This document shows positions 51,730 through 62,484 of a stretch of 64,000 nt of DNA, piece after piece; position 1 is the first letter of the stretch, and every line of letters starts with the position of its first letter. Under the pieces are notes generated by a model, which was not told the DNA's origin, did not search any database, and saw only the letters and a list, made by a program, of their open reading frames with translations. The stretch is from Gammaproteobacteria bacterium (GTDB taxonomy: Bacteria; Pseudomonadota; Gammaproteobacteria; Ga0077536), in assembly GCA_024235015.1 (NCBI GenBank), contig JACKNG010000008.1:247000-310999 (forward strand), in the 5' to 3' direction. Made by a program: the position numbers and the translations under genes.

Positions 51730-52551
51730 TCAAGCCCGCCGCGGCGGGACGAAAGGCATCGCCAGCATGCCCCACAGCCGCCCCACCTGGCGCGGCTCGT
51801 GGTAGTCCGGGTTGCCGATGGTCATCGCCGTGTGACCGGCGGCCGGTTGCGCACGGTAGGTGCCGAACAGGCGATCCCACCACGACAAATTGAAGCCGAA
51901 GTTGCTGTGCGTCTCGGCCGGCACCACCGAATGGTGCACCCGGTGCATGTCGGGGGTGACCAGCAGCCGGCGCAGGGGCCGGTCGAGGCCGGTCGGCAGG
52001 CGCAGGTTGGCGTGGTTGAACAGGGCACAGGCGTTCAGGCCGACTTCGAACACCAGCACCGCCAACGGCGGCGCGCCGAGGGCGAGCACGACCGCCGCCT
52101 TGATGGCCATCGACAGGCCGATCTCGATGGGGTGAAAACGCAGCGCGGTGCTGACGTCGAAGGCCGGGTCGGCGTGGTGCACACGGTGCAGGCGCCACAG
52201 CCAGGGCACGGCGTGAAACAGGCGATGCTGGAAGTAGATGGCGAGGTCGAGCAGCAGCAGGCTGGCGACGAAGGCCAGCGCCGGCGCCCCGGCAAGGGTG
52301 TTGAACAGGCCGAGGCCGTAAGCCTGCGCGAGCAGCGCGACCCCCACCGCGCCGACCGGCAGCATCACCCGCACCAGCAGCGTGCCGCCGAGGGCGAGGC
52401 CGAGGTTGTGCGCCCAGCGCGGCAGGCGCGCGCCGCTCGCCGGGCGTCGCGGCCGCCACGCTTCGAGTCCGGCCATCAGCACGAAGACCGCGAGGAACAC
52501 CCCGCCGCGCACCAGCGGCTCGATTCCGCGCCAATCCGCGGCCGTATCCAC
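51730..52551 (-). CDS. Sterol desaturase / fatty acid hydroxylase family
   Basis: A 273-residue integral membrane di-iron enzyme. The three His clusters are HRLFHAVPWLWRLHRVHHAD (H-x3-H and H-x2-H-H) and MHRVHHSVV, with four or more hydrophobic segments between. Reaction: hydroxylation or desaturation of a lipid chain. The window also has a hopene cyclase and acyl-CoA genes, so membrane lipid modification is a reasonable guess. Separated by 134 bases from the patatin gene. Confidence 0.86.
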   Translation of the reverse strand: MDTAADWRGIEPLVRGGVFLAVFVLMAGLEAWRPRRPASGARLPRWAHNLGLALGGTLLVRVMLPVGAVGVALLAQAYGLGLFNTLAGAPALAFVASLLLLDLAIYFQHRLFHAVPWLWRLHRVHHADPAFDVSTALRFHPIEIGLSMAIKAAVVLALGAPPLAVLVFEVGLNACALFNHANLRLPTGLDRPLRRLLVTPDMHRVHHSVVPAETHSNFGFNLSWWDRLFGTYRAQPAAGHTAMTIGNPDYHEPRQVGRLWGMLAMPFVPPRRA

Positions 52552-52591
52552 GCCCGTCAGCGGCGCCCGTCGCCGTGCCCGCGCTGCGCGC

Positions 52592-55060
<2,469 letters not shown>

Positions 55061-55195
55061 CTCGGTACATCCTCGGCGCGGATCGCACCCGGCCGTTGTC
55101 CCAGCCTCCAGCGTACATCATGTGCCGGCAATCCCTGCCGGGCACGCTCGAATTCGGTTATCGTCGGCACCACCGCACCCAGTGGCGACCCCTAC

Positions 55196-56596
55196 TTGGA
55201 CATCCAGTTCCTCGGCGCGACCGGTGAAGTGACCGGCTCGTGCCACCTGCTCACCGTGCGCGGCCAGCGCATCCTGCTCGATTGCGGCCTGCTGCAGGGC
55301 GCGCGCAAGGACGAGGCGCGCAACCGCGAACCCTTTCCCTTCGACCCGCGCGCGATCGACGCCGTGGTACTGAGCCATTCGCACATCGATCATTCCGGGC
55401 GCCTGCCGCTGCTGGTCAAGCGCGGCTACCGCGGCCCCGTCTACACCCAGCACGCGGCGCTCGACCTGTGCCGCATCATGCTGCGGGACGCCGCCTTCAT
55501 CGCCGAGAAAGACGCCGAGTGGGAGAACCGCAAGCGCGAACGCAAGGGCCTCGAGCCGGTCACCCCGCTCTACGACCGCCGCGATGCCGAGCGCGCCATG
55601 AGCCGGTTCGAGGGCCTCGCCTACGGCACGCCGCTGGAGATCCTGCCCGGCGTCACCCTCACCCTGCACGACGCCGGCCACATCCTCGGCTCGGCCATCG
55701 TCGAACTCTGCCTGCACGAGAACGGCGAAGAACGGCGGCTGGTGTTCTCGGGCGACCTCGGTCACCGCGGCGCCGAGATCCTGCGCGACCCGGCGCGGCT
55801 CACCCAGGCCGACCTGGTGGTGCTGGAGAGCACCTACGGCGACCGCCTGCACCGAGCGCACGACGAGACCCTGCGCGAGATGCACGACGTCCTCGACCAG
55901 GCACGGCGCAGCCGCGGCCACGTGCTCATCCCGGCCTTCGCCGTCGGCCGTACCCAGGACCTGCTCTACCTGCTCGGCAAGTACCGCGCGGCCTGGGGCG
56001 TCGACCACTGGCCGATCTACCTCGACAGCCCGCTCGCCATCGAGGCGACCGAGATCTACCTGCGCCACACCGAGCTCTACGACGACGAGGCACGCGCCCG
56101 CTTCCAGGCCGAGCGCCACCTGGTCGATCTGCCCAACCTGCACTTCTCGCGCACCGCGCAGCAGTCGATGGCGCTCAACCGCCTCAAGCAGGCGGCGATC
56201 ATCATCGCCGGTAGCGGCATGTGCAACGGTGGACGCATCCGCCACCACCTCAAGCACAACGCCTGGCGGCACGACTGCCACATCGTCATCGTCGGTTTCC
56301 AGGCGCGCGGCACCCTCGGCCGCCAGTTGGTCGACGGCGCGCGCCACATCCGGCTGTGGGGCGAGACCATCCGCGTCGCCGCCCACGTCCACACCCTGGG
56401 CGGCTTCTCCGCCCACGCCGATCAGCACGGCCTGGTCGAGTGGTACCGCCACTTCCGCGGCGCGCCGCCGGTGGTGCTGGTGCACGGCGAGCCGGACGCC
56501 CAGGCTACGCTGGCCGCGAAGCTCACCGACGACGCCGGGGCACGCGACGTGCGCATCGCAGCCTATGCCGAGCGCGTCGACCTCGCCCGGCTGTGA
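55196..56596 (+). CDS. Beta-CASP metallo-hydrolase (RNase-like)
   Basis: A 466-residue metallo-beta-lactamase-fold protein with the beta-CASP insertion, of the RNA-processing exonuclease type. Seen: LDIQFLGATGEVTGSCHLLT, LSHSHIDHSGRLPLL (H-x-H-x-D-H), DAGHILGSAIVEL, SGDLGHRG, IPAFAVGRTQDLLYLL, and the C-terminal GFQARGTLGRQLVDG and GGFSAHADQHGLVEWYR and VLVHGEPDAQ. The best start is the TTG at 55196, since homologs begin M-x-I-x-F-x-G; upstream lies no closer start. Nucleic-acid hydrolysis is inferred from family. Confidence 0.85.
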   Translation: MDIQFLGATGEVTGSCHLLTVRGQRILLDCGLLQGARKDEARNREPFPFDPRAIDAVVLSHSHIDHSGRLPLLVKRGYRGPVYTQHAALDLCRIMLRDAAFIAEKDAEWENRKRERKGLEPVTPLYDRRDAERAMSRFEGLAYGTPLEILPGVTLTLHDAGHILGSAIVELCLHENGEERRLVFSGDLGHRGAEILRDPARLTQADLVVLESTYGDRLHRAHDETLREMHDVLDQARRSRGHVLIPAFAVGRTQDLLYLLGKYRAAWGVDHWPIYLDSPLAIEATEIYLRHTELYDDEARARFQAERHLVDLPNLHFSRTAQQSMALNRLKQAAIIIAGSGMCNGGRIRHHLKHNAWRHDCHIVIVGFQARGTLGRQLVDGARHIRLWGETIRVAAHVHTLGGFSAHADQHGLVEWYRHFRGAPPVVLVHGEPDAQATLAAKLTDDAGARDVRIAAYAERVDLARL

Positions 56597-56626
56597 GCGA
56601 CAGGCGCCGCGCGGCGTGCGCGGGGC

Positions 56627-57385
56627 CTACTTGCGAAAGGCGGCAAGACGCGCGTCGGTCTCGCTGAAGGGATAGTCGGTCGCGGCCTCGTAGCGCAGGC
56701 CCTCGGCGAGCCCGCGATTGTCAGCCACGCGGTAGAGATCCTTGTACGCGGCGAAGGCCTCGGCGCTGTTGGGACGCATCTCGTCGACGAGCCCGGCGAC
56801 CGCGGCGTCGAGTTCGGCCAGCGGCACGCAGGCATTGGCGATGCCCAGCGCCAGCGCGTCGGCGCCGCTCAGGGTCCGCGCGGTGTAGGACAGTTCGCGC
56901 GCACGGGCAATGCCGACCCGCCGCGGCAGGCGCTGGCTCATGCCCCAGGTCGGGCGGATCGCCCACTTGGCGTGGGTGTCGCCCAGTTTCGCCTCGGCGG
57001 CGACGACGACCAGATCGCAGGCGAGCACGAGCTCGAGCGCGCCGGTGAAACAGAAGCCGTTGACACGCGCCACGACCGGCAGCGGCAGGGTTTCGATCTT
57101 CTCGATCAACGCCCGCGCCGGCAGGTCGAGGATGTCGCCGACCTTGCCGTCGACCAGCCTGCGCTCGCCCAGCGCCTTGAGGTCGACACCGGCGGAGAAA
57201 GCGCGGCCGGCGCCGGTGAGGACGACGAAACGCAGGCCGTCGTGGGCGGCCAGCGCGGCAAAGGCCGCGTTGAGCTCGCCGAGCATGGTCGGCGTGATGG
57301 CATTGAGCGCGTCGGGCCGGTTGAGGGTGACGGTGGCGGTGTCGCCGTCGACGACGCACAGGATTTCGCTGAATGGGGGTGTCAC
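56627..57385 (-). CDS. Enoyl-CoA hydratase-like protein lacking Glu164
   Basis: A 252-residue crotonase-fold protein: ATVTLNRPDALNAITPTMLG, GRAFSAGVDLKALGERRLVD, and FTGALELVLACDLVVVAAEA followed by GDTHAKWAIRPTWGMSQRLP. The first catalytic Glu (LEL) is present but the second (PEI in normal hydratases) is replaced in GDTHAKWAI, so water addition may differ. The GTG at 57385 has GAGGAAG 10 bases upstream; an in-frame ATG at 57424 has no ribosome site. It is divergent from the ferritin-like gene. Confidence 0.8.
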   Translation of the reverse strand: MTPPFSEILCVVDGDTATVTLNRPDALNAITPTMLGELNAAFAALAAHDGLRFVVLTGAGRAFSAGVDLKALGERRLVDGKVGDILDLPARALIEKIETLPLPVVARVNGFCFTGALELVLACDLVVVAAEAKLGDTHAKWAIRPTWGMSQRLPRRVGIARARELSYTARTLSGADALALGIANACVPLAELDAAVAGLVDEMRPNSAEAFAAYKDLYRVADNRGLAEGLRYEAATDYPFSETDARLAAFRK

Positions 57386-57549
57386 GGTCGGGGCTTCCTC
57401 GGCGGGCTGGACGTCCGCGCGCATCGTACTGAGGGCGCCGCTCGACGGCCACCCCGGCGGCGGCCCCGCCCGCGCGGCGTTCCCCGCCGCCGTGCTTTCG
57501 GCTACCTTGTGCGGCCCTTGCCCAGCCCACCCGACCGAGGGGAGAGAAC

Positions 57550-58047
57550 ATGGCCACATTGCCCGCCGGCTACCCGGAGGATGCCTTCGAGGCGTTCGCC
57601 TTGCTCAAGACCCGCGACGAGCTGACGGTCGACGACCTCAAGGTGCTCGCCCTGATCGAACTCTACGGCGAATGCTTCTACCAGCGTCTCGCCGCGGGGG
57701 TCGAGCATGCCGAGGCGCGTGCCCTGCTCGAGCGCAACGGCGCCGAGGAACGCGGTCATGCCCATCGCGTGGTCAAGGCCATCCGCCTCAAGAGTGGCGA
57801 GGCCTACAGCCTGCCCGAAGGCGCCGACAATCCGTTCATGAAACTCGCACCGAGCGCGGTCCCGGCCAGTGCCGAGCTGTTCGGCCTGCTCGAACAGGGC
57901 GAGGTCGACGGCGATTTCGCCTACCAGGCCTGGGCCGATCACGAGAGCAATGCCGAGGTCGCCGACCTGTACCGCCTCAACGGCCGCGAGGAGACCCGCC
58001 ACGGCGAGCGCGTCACCGAGGTGCGCCGCCTGCTCGGCGCACTGTAA
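57550..58047 (+). CDS. Ferritin-like / rubrerythrin-like helical protein
   Basis: A 165-residue mostly helical protein with the di-iron-like pattern IELYGECFYQRLA, AEERGHAHRVVKAI, WADHESNAEVADLYRLNGRE and EETRHGERV. The paired E-x-x-H elements (EERGH, EETRH) suggest a four-helix carboxylate-bridged site. Known family members bind iron and counter peroxide, but this one is not a classical rubrerythrin because the Cys ribbon is absent. It lies 149 bases upstream of the PQQ dehydrogenase and a REP-like hairpin stands between. Confidence 0.68.
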   Translation: MATLPAGYPEDAFEAFALLKTRDELTVDDLKVLALIELYGECFYQRLAAGVEHAEARALLERNGAEERGHAHRVVKAIRLKSGEAYSLPEGADNPFMKLAPSAVPASAELFGLLEQGEVDGDFAYQAWADHESNAEVADLYRLNGREETRHGERVTEVRRLLGAL

Positions 58048-58062
58048 GGGGGACCCTTCAAG

Positions 58063-58129
58063 GGGGACAGTATACTTTTCGCTGGCATCGCCGCCGCGGC
58101 TCGGCGGCTGCGAAAAGTATACTGTCCCC
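58063..58129. repeat. REP-like hairpin with 20-bp arms
   Basis: Arms at 58063-58082 and 58110-58129 are perfect reverse complements (GGGGACAGTATACTTTTCGC and its complement), enclosing a 27-base loop that holds a 6-bp inner stem (CCGCCG with CGGCGG). The 9-base AAGGGGGAC occurs at 58046-58054 and again at 58060-58068. The element resembles REP/BIME-type extragenic palindromes that depend on RAYT transposases. No RAYT gene is in the window. Confidence 0.8.
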
Positions 58130-58196
58130 ATTTTTCGCGCCGCTGGTGCCGCCGTTCACCCACCGACATCAAGCCTTCACCGGGGAGATTCCACGC

Positions 58197-60041
58197 ATGA
58201 TCCGAATCCGTTCGCTGGCCGTCGCCGGCGCCGCCGTACTCAGCTGCGCCGTGCACGCGCAGGACGCCGCCACCGTACCCGACGACACCAACTGGCCGAG
58301 CTACAACCACAACGTCAACGGCCAGCGCTGGACCGCGCTGACCCAGATCAACAGCGACAACGCCGCCCAGCTCGGCGAGGTGTGTCGCCTGCAGGTCGAC
58401 GACAGCGGCTCGTTCCACACCTCGATCCTCGAGATCGACGGCACCCTGTACTTCACCACGCCGACCGACACGCTCGCCGTCGATGCCACCAACTGCAAGG
58501 TGCGCTGGCGTCACCACTACGAGGCCGAGGACCCGGGCGGCAAGCCGCTGCACGTCAACCGCGGCGTCGCCTATTCCAACGGGCGCCTCTACCGCGGCAC
58601 CGTCGACAGCCGCTTCCTCGCCATCGATGCCACGACCGGCAAGACCCTGTGGCAGTACCAGGTCGGCGATCCCCATGGCGGCGAGTTCTTCAGCGCCGCG
58701 CCGCAGGTCTACCAGGGCATCGTCTACACCAGCGCCGCCGGCGGTGACTGGGGCATCCGCGGTCGCATTCTCGCCCTCGACGCGGCGACCGGCCGCCTGC
58801 TGTGGAAATTCCACACCATCCCGCGCGGCGACGAACCCGGCGCCGATTCGTGGAAGGAAGCCGACAGCGCGCGTTTCGGCGGCGGCGGCTCGTGGAGCAC
58901 CTACACCCTCGACGTCGCCGAGGGCGAACTGTTCGTGCCGGTCGGCAACCCCGCGCCCGACCTGCTGCCCGATCTCCGCCCCGGCGAGAACCTCTACACC
59001 AACTCGCTGGTGGTGCTCGATGCCCTCACCGGCAAGGTCAAGTGGTACTACCAGCTGCTGTCGAACGACGGCCAGGACCTCGACCTCGGCGCGGCGCCGA
59101 TGCTCTACCACGACTCCGAGGGCAACGCGATGGTCGCCGTCGGCAGCAAGGACGGCTACGTCTACGGCATCAACCGCGAGACCCACGAGCGCGCGTTCAA
59201 GACCGCGGTGACCACGATCAAGAACGCCGGGGTGAAACCGACCCGCGAAGGCATCGAGATCTGTCCCGGGCCGCTCGGCGGCGTGGAATGGAACGGCCCG
59301 GCCATGGATCACAACAACAAGGCCATCGTGGTCGGCGCCGTCGACTGGTGCTCGACCCTGGCCGCCGACGAGGGCTTCACCTACAAGCCGGGCGAATTCG
59401 CCTTCGGTGGCACCTTCAAGATGGCCGACCAGAGCCGCGGCTGGGTGGTCTCACTCGATGCCGACCTCGGTGCCGTGCGCTGGAAACACGAGACGGTCGG
59501 CCCGATGGTCTCGGCCATCACCCCGACCGCCGGCAACGTGATCTTCGCCGGCGACATGAAGGGCACCTTCTTCGTCCTCGACAGCCGCGACGGCCGCCGC
59601 CTGTACGAGACCCCGGTGGCCGGCGCCATGGCCGGCGGGGTCATCACCTACATGCGTGCCGGCAAGCAGTACGTCGCCGCCGTCGCCGGCAACGTCTCGC
59701 GCCTGACCTTCGGCGTCACCGGCAGCCCCACCCTGCACATCTTCGCCCTCGGCGCGCACAATGCGCCGCCGGCCACCCGGCCGGTGGCGAGCGCGGCAGA
59801 GGCCGGGCCGGCGGATGCCACGGCCGGCGCGCGCACCTTCGCCACCATCTGCGCCGCCTGCCACGGCGGCAGCGGCGAAGGCGGGGTCGGCCCGGCGCTG
59901 ACCGGCCTGGCTTCGCGCATGGACCTCGCGCGCACCATCGAATGGATCAAGAACCCCTCGGCCAAGATGCCCAAGCTCTACCCCGCCCCGCTCAACGAGC
60001 AGGCGGTGCTGAACGTCGCCACCTACGTACAGGGTCTCTGA
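58197..60041 (+). CDS. PQQ-dependent dehydrogenase with cytochrome c domain
   Basis: A 614-residue periplasmic quinoprotein. Signal peptide MIRIRSLAVAGAAVLSCAVH then AQD. The 8-bladed propeller shows the Trp-docking repeats IDATTGKTLWQYQVGD, LDAATGRLLWKFHT, LDALTGKVKWYYQLLSNDGQ and the catalytic Asp pair in QDLDLGAAPM. The C-terminal 85 residues are a cytochrome c with one heme motif CAACH and Met ligand region KMPKLY. It probably oxidises an alcohol. Its 3' end overlaps the exonuclease gene by 19 bases, tail to tail. ATG at 58197 follows GGGGAG. Confidence 0.92.
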   Translation: MIRIRSLAVAGAAVLSCAVHAQDAATVPDDTNWPSYNHNVNGQRWTALTQINSDNAAQLGEVCRLQVDDSGSFHTSILEIDGTLYFTTPTDTLAVDATNCKVRWRHHYEAEDPGGKPLHVNRGVAYSNGRLYRGTVDSRFLAIDATTGKTLWQYQVGDPHGGEFFSAAPQVYQGIVYTSAAGGDWGIRGRILALDAATGRLLWKFHTIPRGDEPGADSWKEADSARFGGGGSWSTYTLDVAEGELFVPVGNPAPDLLPDLRPGENLYTNSLVVLDALTGKVKWYYQLLSNDGQDLDLGAAPMLYHDSEGNAMVAVGSKDGYVYGINRETHERAFKTAVTTIKNAGVKPTREGIEICPGPLGGVEWNGPAMDHNNKAIVVGAVDWCSTLAADEGFTYKPGEFAFGGTFKMADQSRGWVVSLDADLGAVRWKHETVGPMVSAITPTAGNVIFAGDMKGTFFVLDSRDGRRLYETPVAGAMAGGVITYMRAGKQYVAAVAGNVSRLTFGVTGSPTLHIFALGAHNAPPATRPVASAAEAGPADATAGARTFATICAACHGGSGEGGVGPALTGLASRMDLARTIEWIKNPSAKMPKLYPAPLNEQAVLNVATYVQGL

Positions 60042-60601
60042 CCGCCAGCCCCACCGCGCGCCCGGCGCCGCCGGGTGCGCGTGTTCGACGCCGCGGCCTC
60101 CGCGCCGGGGCACCAGCCCGCGTCCAGCGCCGCCAACGCGATGCGTGCGGCGGCGGTGGCATCCGAACCGGCATCGTGATGCCGTAACGGGATGTCGAGA
60201 CGGGCGCACACCGCCGGCAGGTTGGCCGGCCGACAGCCGAGCACCTGCCGCGCCAGGCGTACCGTGCATTCGAAGCGCGGCACCGGCGCAGTGATGCCGT
60301 AGCGCGACTGGCAGGCGGCGAGCACGCCGCGATCGAAGGGCGCGTTGTGTGCGACCAGGAACTCGACGTCGGCGAAATGGGCGGCCAGGGTCGGCCACAG
60401 TGCGCCGAAATCGCGCGCCGCGGCGACGTCGCGCCAGCCCAGCCCGTGGATGGCGGTGAAGGTGAACAGGCGCGAGGGCGGGCGGATGAGGTAATGGTTC
60501 TGCGCGACCACGCGGCCGTTCTCGCAGGTCGCGAGCCCCACCGCGCAGGCGCTGTCACGCGCCTGGCAGGCAGTCTCGAAATCGATCGCGACGAAACGCG
60601 T
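60023..60601 (-). CDS. DnaQ-like 3'-5' exonuclease with probable ACG start
   Basis: A 192-residue DEDDh-type exonuclease. Read from an ACG codon at 60601 the protein begins (M)RFVAIDFETACQARDSACAV, giving motif I (DFET), motif II HNAPFD near residue 98, and motif III RHHDAGSDATAAA near residue 147. Homologs start M-R-F-V-A-I-D-F-E-T-A. The only canonical in-frame start, GTG at 60541, would delete motif I, and the frame is closed further upstream. It lies 19 bases after the dioxygenase gene, whose operon it shares. ACG start or a T-to-C change cannot be separated here. Confidence 0.75.
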   Translation of the reverse strand, partial: TRFVAIDFETACQARDSACAVGLATCENGRVVAQNHYLIRPPSRLFTFTAIHGLGWRDVAAARDFGALWPTLAAHFADVEFLVAHNAPFDRGVLAACQSRYGITAPVPRFECTVRLARQVLGCRPANLPAVCARLDIPLRHHDAGSDATAAARIALAALDAGWCPGAEAAASNTRTRRRRARGGAGGQRPCT

Positions 60602-60620
60602 GGCGGCGGTCCCGGCGCGT

Positions 60621-61484
60621 TCAGGCGGCGGCGTTCAGGGCCGCTTCGCTGGCCGCATCGCCGCGCACCCGGGTGTGCAGCATGGCGCGTGCGTGGCGGT
60701 GGTCGTAGGGCCGCGCGCGATGCAGCAGGCAACGGTTGTCCCACACCGCCACGTCGCCCGGCGTCCAGGCGTGGGCGTGCACGCGTGGCGGCTGGCAGGC
60801 GAACGCCATCAGCTCGTCGAGCAAGCGTTCCGACTCGGCCGCGCTCATGCCCGGCAGGTCGCAGGCGTGGCGGCCGATGAACAGCGATGGCCGCCCGGTC
60901 ACGGGATGGATCTTGACCAGTTCGCGCAAGGGCGGCTCGCCCTCGTAGAAACCGTAAGCCTGGCCCGCCTGCACGGCATGACCGATGCGCGCCTGCGAGT
61001 AGAAATAGTTGTGATAGGCGCGATGGCCGTCGACGAAGGCGCGGCGCTCGGCGTCGAGGGCGTCGTAGGCGGCGCGCATGTCGGCCCACTCGGTCTCGCC
61101 GCCGGTTGCCGGAAGCACCTGGGCGGACAGCACCGAGGCCTTGGCCGCGATCGGCATGTAGGAGCTGTCGGTATGCCAGCCCTCGTTGCCGCGCAGCAGT
61201 TGCATGTGGAAGCTGTCGTCGGCGAGCGGGGCGCCGTCGAGACCACCGCGGTTCGAGATCGGAATGGTATCGAGGTTCTGCACCAGCACCTCGATGTCGC
61301 CGAAGCGCCGTGCAAACTCGGCCTGGGCCGCGGCCGACAGCCCCTGGCCGGGGAAGATCAACAGCGCATGGCGATGGAACGCGGCCAGGATCGCGGCCCA
61401 GTCCGTCTCGTTCAAAGCCTGCAGGTCGACGCCGCGCACCGTTGCGCCCAGCGTCGCCGTGGTCGGCTCGATGCTCATGGTCAT
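60621..61484 (-). CDS. TauD/TfdA-type Fe(II)/2-oxoglutarate dioxygenase
   Basis: A 287-residue dioxygenase. ATVRGVDLQALNETDWAAIL begins the fold, ALLIFPGQGLSAAAQAEFAR follows, and the iron facial triad is visible as the H-x-D of GWHTDSSYMPI and the distal His in CLLHRARPYDHRHARAM, where the Arg that holds 2-oxoglutarate is also found. ATG at 61484 is preceded by GGAGGG. Substrate could be taurine, a phenoxyacid or a sulfate ester; the sequence does not decide. Followed by the exonuclease gene. Confidence 0.88.
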   Translation of the reverse strand: MTMSIEPTTATLGATVRGVDLQALNETDWAAILAAFHRHALLIFPGQGLSAAAQAEFARRFGDIEVLVQNLDTIPISNRGGLDGAPLADDSFHMQLLRGNEGWHTDSSYMPIAAKASVLSAQVLPATGGETEWADMRAAYDALDAERRAFVDGHRAYHNYFYSQARIGHAVQAGQAYGFYEGEPPLRELVKIHPVTGRPSLFIGRHACDLPGMSAAESERLLDELMAFACQPPRVHAHAWTPGDVAVWDNRCLLHRARPYDHRHARAMLHTRVRGDAASEAALNAAA

Positions 61485-61685
61485 GCCCGCACCCTCCCCG
61501 TGCCGCGCGCGATGGCGGCAGTATTCCATTGTCGGCGTGCGGAAAGCCACCCCGGGCCGTCATGCAACCATGCTCTGCTGGGCCCCGGCTCGGCGTAGGA
61601 TCGCCAGGCCACCCGATAGGCGCACCGCCGCTGCCGAGCCCCGGCCGGCGCCGCCGCGGCCAACCACTGTCCCGGGAGAACATCC

Positions 61686-62354
61686 ATGACCGCTACCCTC
61701 TACGGCGCCAACGTCTCGCCCTTCGTGCGCAAGGTGCGCACCTACCTGGCCGAGAAGGGCCTCGCCTACACCCTCGACCCCGTCAATCCCTTCGCCGCAC
61801 CGCCGGACTACCGCAGCATCAGCCCGCTCGGCAAGATCCCGGCCTGGCGCGACGACGACGTCACCCTGGCCGACTCCTCGGTCATCTGCCTCTACCTCGA
61901 GCGCATGCATCCGCAACCCGCGCTCTACCCCGCCGATCCACAAGCCTGGGCGCGCGCGCTGTGGCTGGAGGAGTACATCGACAGCGGCTTCGTGCCCAAG
62001 GCCGGGCCCGGCGTGTTCTTTCCGCTGGTGCTCGCGCCGATGATGCAGGATCAACCGGTGACGGCCGAGGTGCGGGCGCGCGTCGAGACCTGCATCGCCG
62101 ACGAGCTGAGCCCGATGTGGCGCTACCTCGAAGGCGAGCTGGGCGACGCCGAATTCTTCGTCGGCGGCGCGCTGAGCATCGCCGACCTCGCCGTGGCCAG
62201 CATCCATGTCAACCTGTGGCACGCCGGCGTCGACCTCGATGCCACGCAGTTCCCGCGCCTCGCCGCCTTCCTCGCGCGCGAATTCGCGCGCCCGTCGATG
62301 GCCGCGCTGATCGCCGAGGAAACCCCGACCTGGGGTCGCCGCACCAGCGCCTGA
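61686..62354 (+). CDS. Glutathione S-transferase
   Basis: A 222-residue GST with N-terminal thioredoxin domain (LYGANVSPFVRKVRTYLAEK; SPLGKIPAWRDDDVTLADSS) and C-terminal helical domain (GALSIADLAVASIHVNLWHA). The Ser/Pro near the start (VSPFVRKV) suggests Ser-type glutathione activation. Divergent from the dioxygenase gene by about 200 bases. Not closely like the first GST in the window. Role presumably in detoxification of electrophiles. Confidence 0.87.
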   Translation: MTATLYGANVSPFVRKVRTYLAEKGLAYTLDPVNPFAAPPDYRSISPLGKIPAWRDDDVTLADSSVICLYLERMHPQPALYPADPQAWARALWLEEYIDSGFVPKAGPGVFFPLVLAPMMQDQPVTAEVRARVETCIADELSPMWRYLEGELGDAEFFVGGALSIADLAVASIHVNLWHAGVDLDATQFPRLAAFLAREFARPSMAALIAEETPTWGRRTSA

Positions 62355-62380
62355 GCCGCGGCGCGCCCACCGCCGCGGCT
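62354..62380. terminator. Hairpin after GST gene
   Basis: A perfect 10-bp stem (AGCCGCGGCG with 62371-62380) and a 7-base loop start at the GST stop codon. No U-run is seen, so a terminator role is weakly supported. Confidence 0.3.
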
Positions 62381-62484
62381 GGCGCGGCGGCGGTGGCTTG
62401 CGTAACGTGGGCCCGCACGGCCCGCGCCGTCCCGGCGGCGCGCTGGCTTCATCGAACGCCCGTTGGACAAGGAACAGCACCCCG

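Noticed and set aside
56910..58196. PQQ dehydrogenase frame extended upstream by about 430 codons
   Set aside because: That stretch is antisense to the enoyl-CoA hydratase and overlaps the ferritin-like gene. The signal peptide and ribosome site place the start at 58197.
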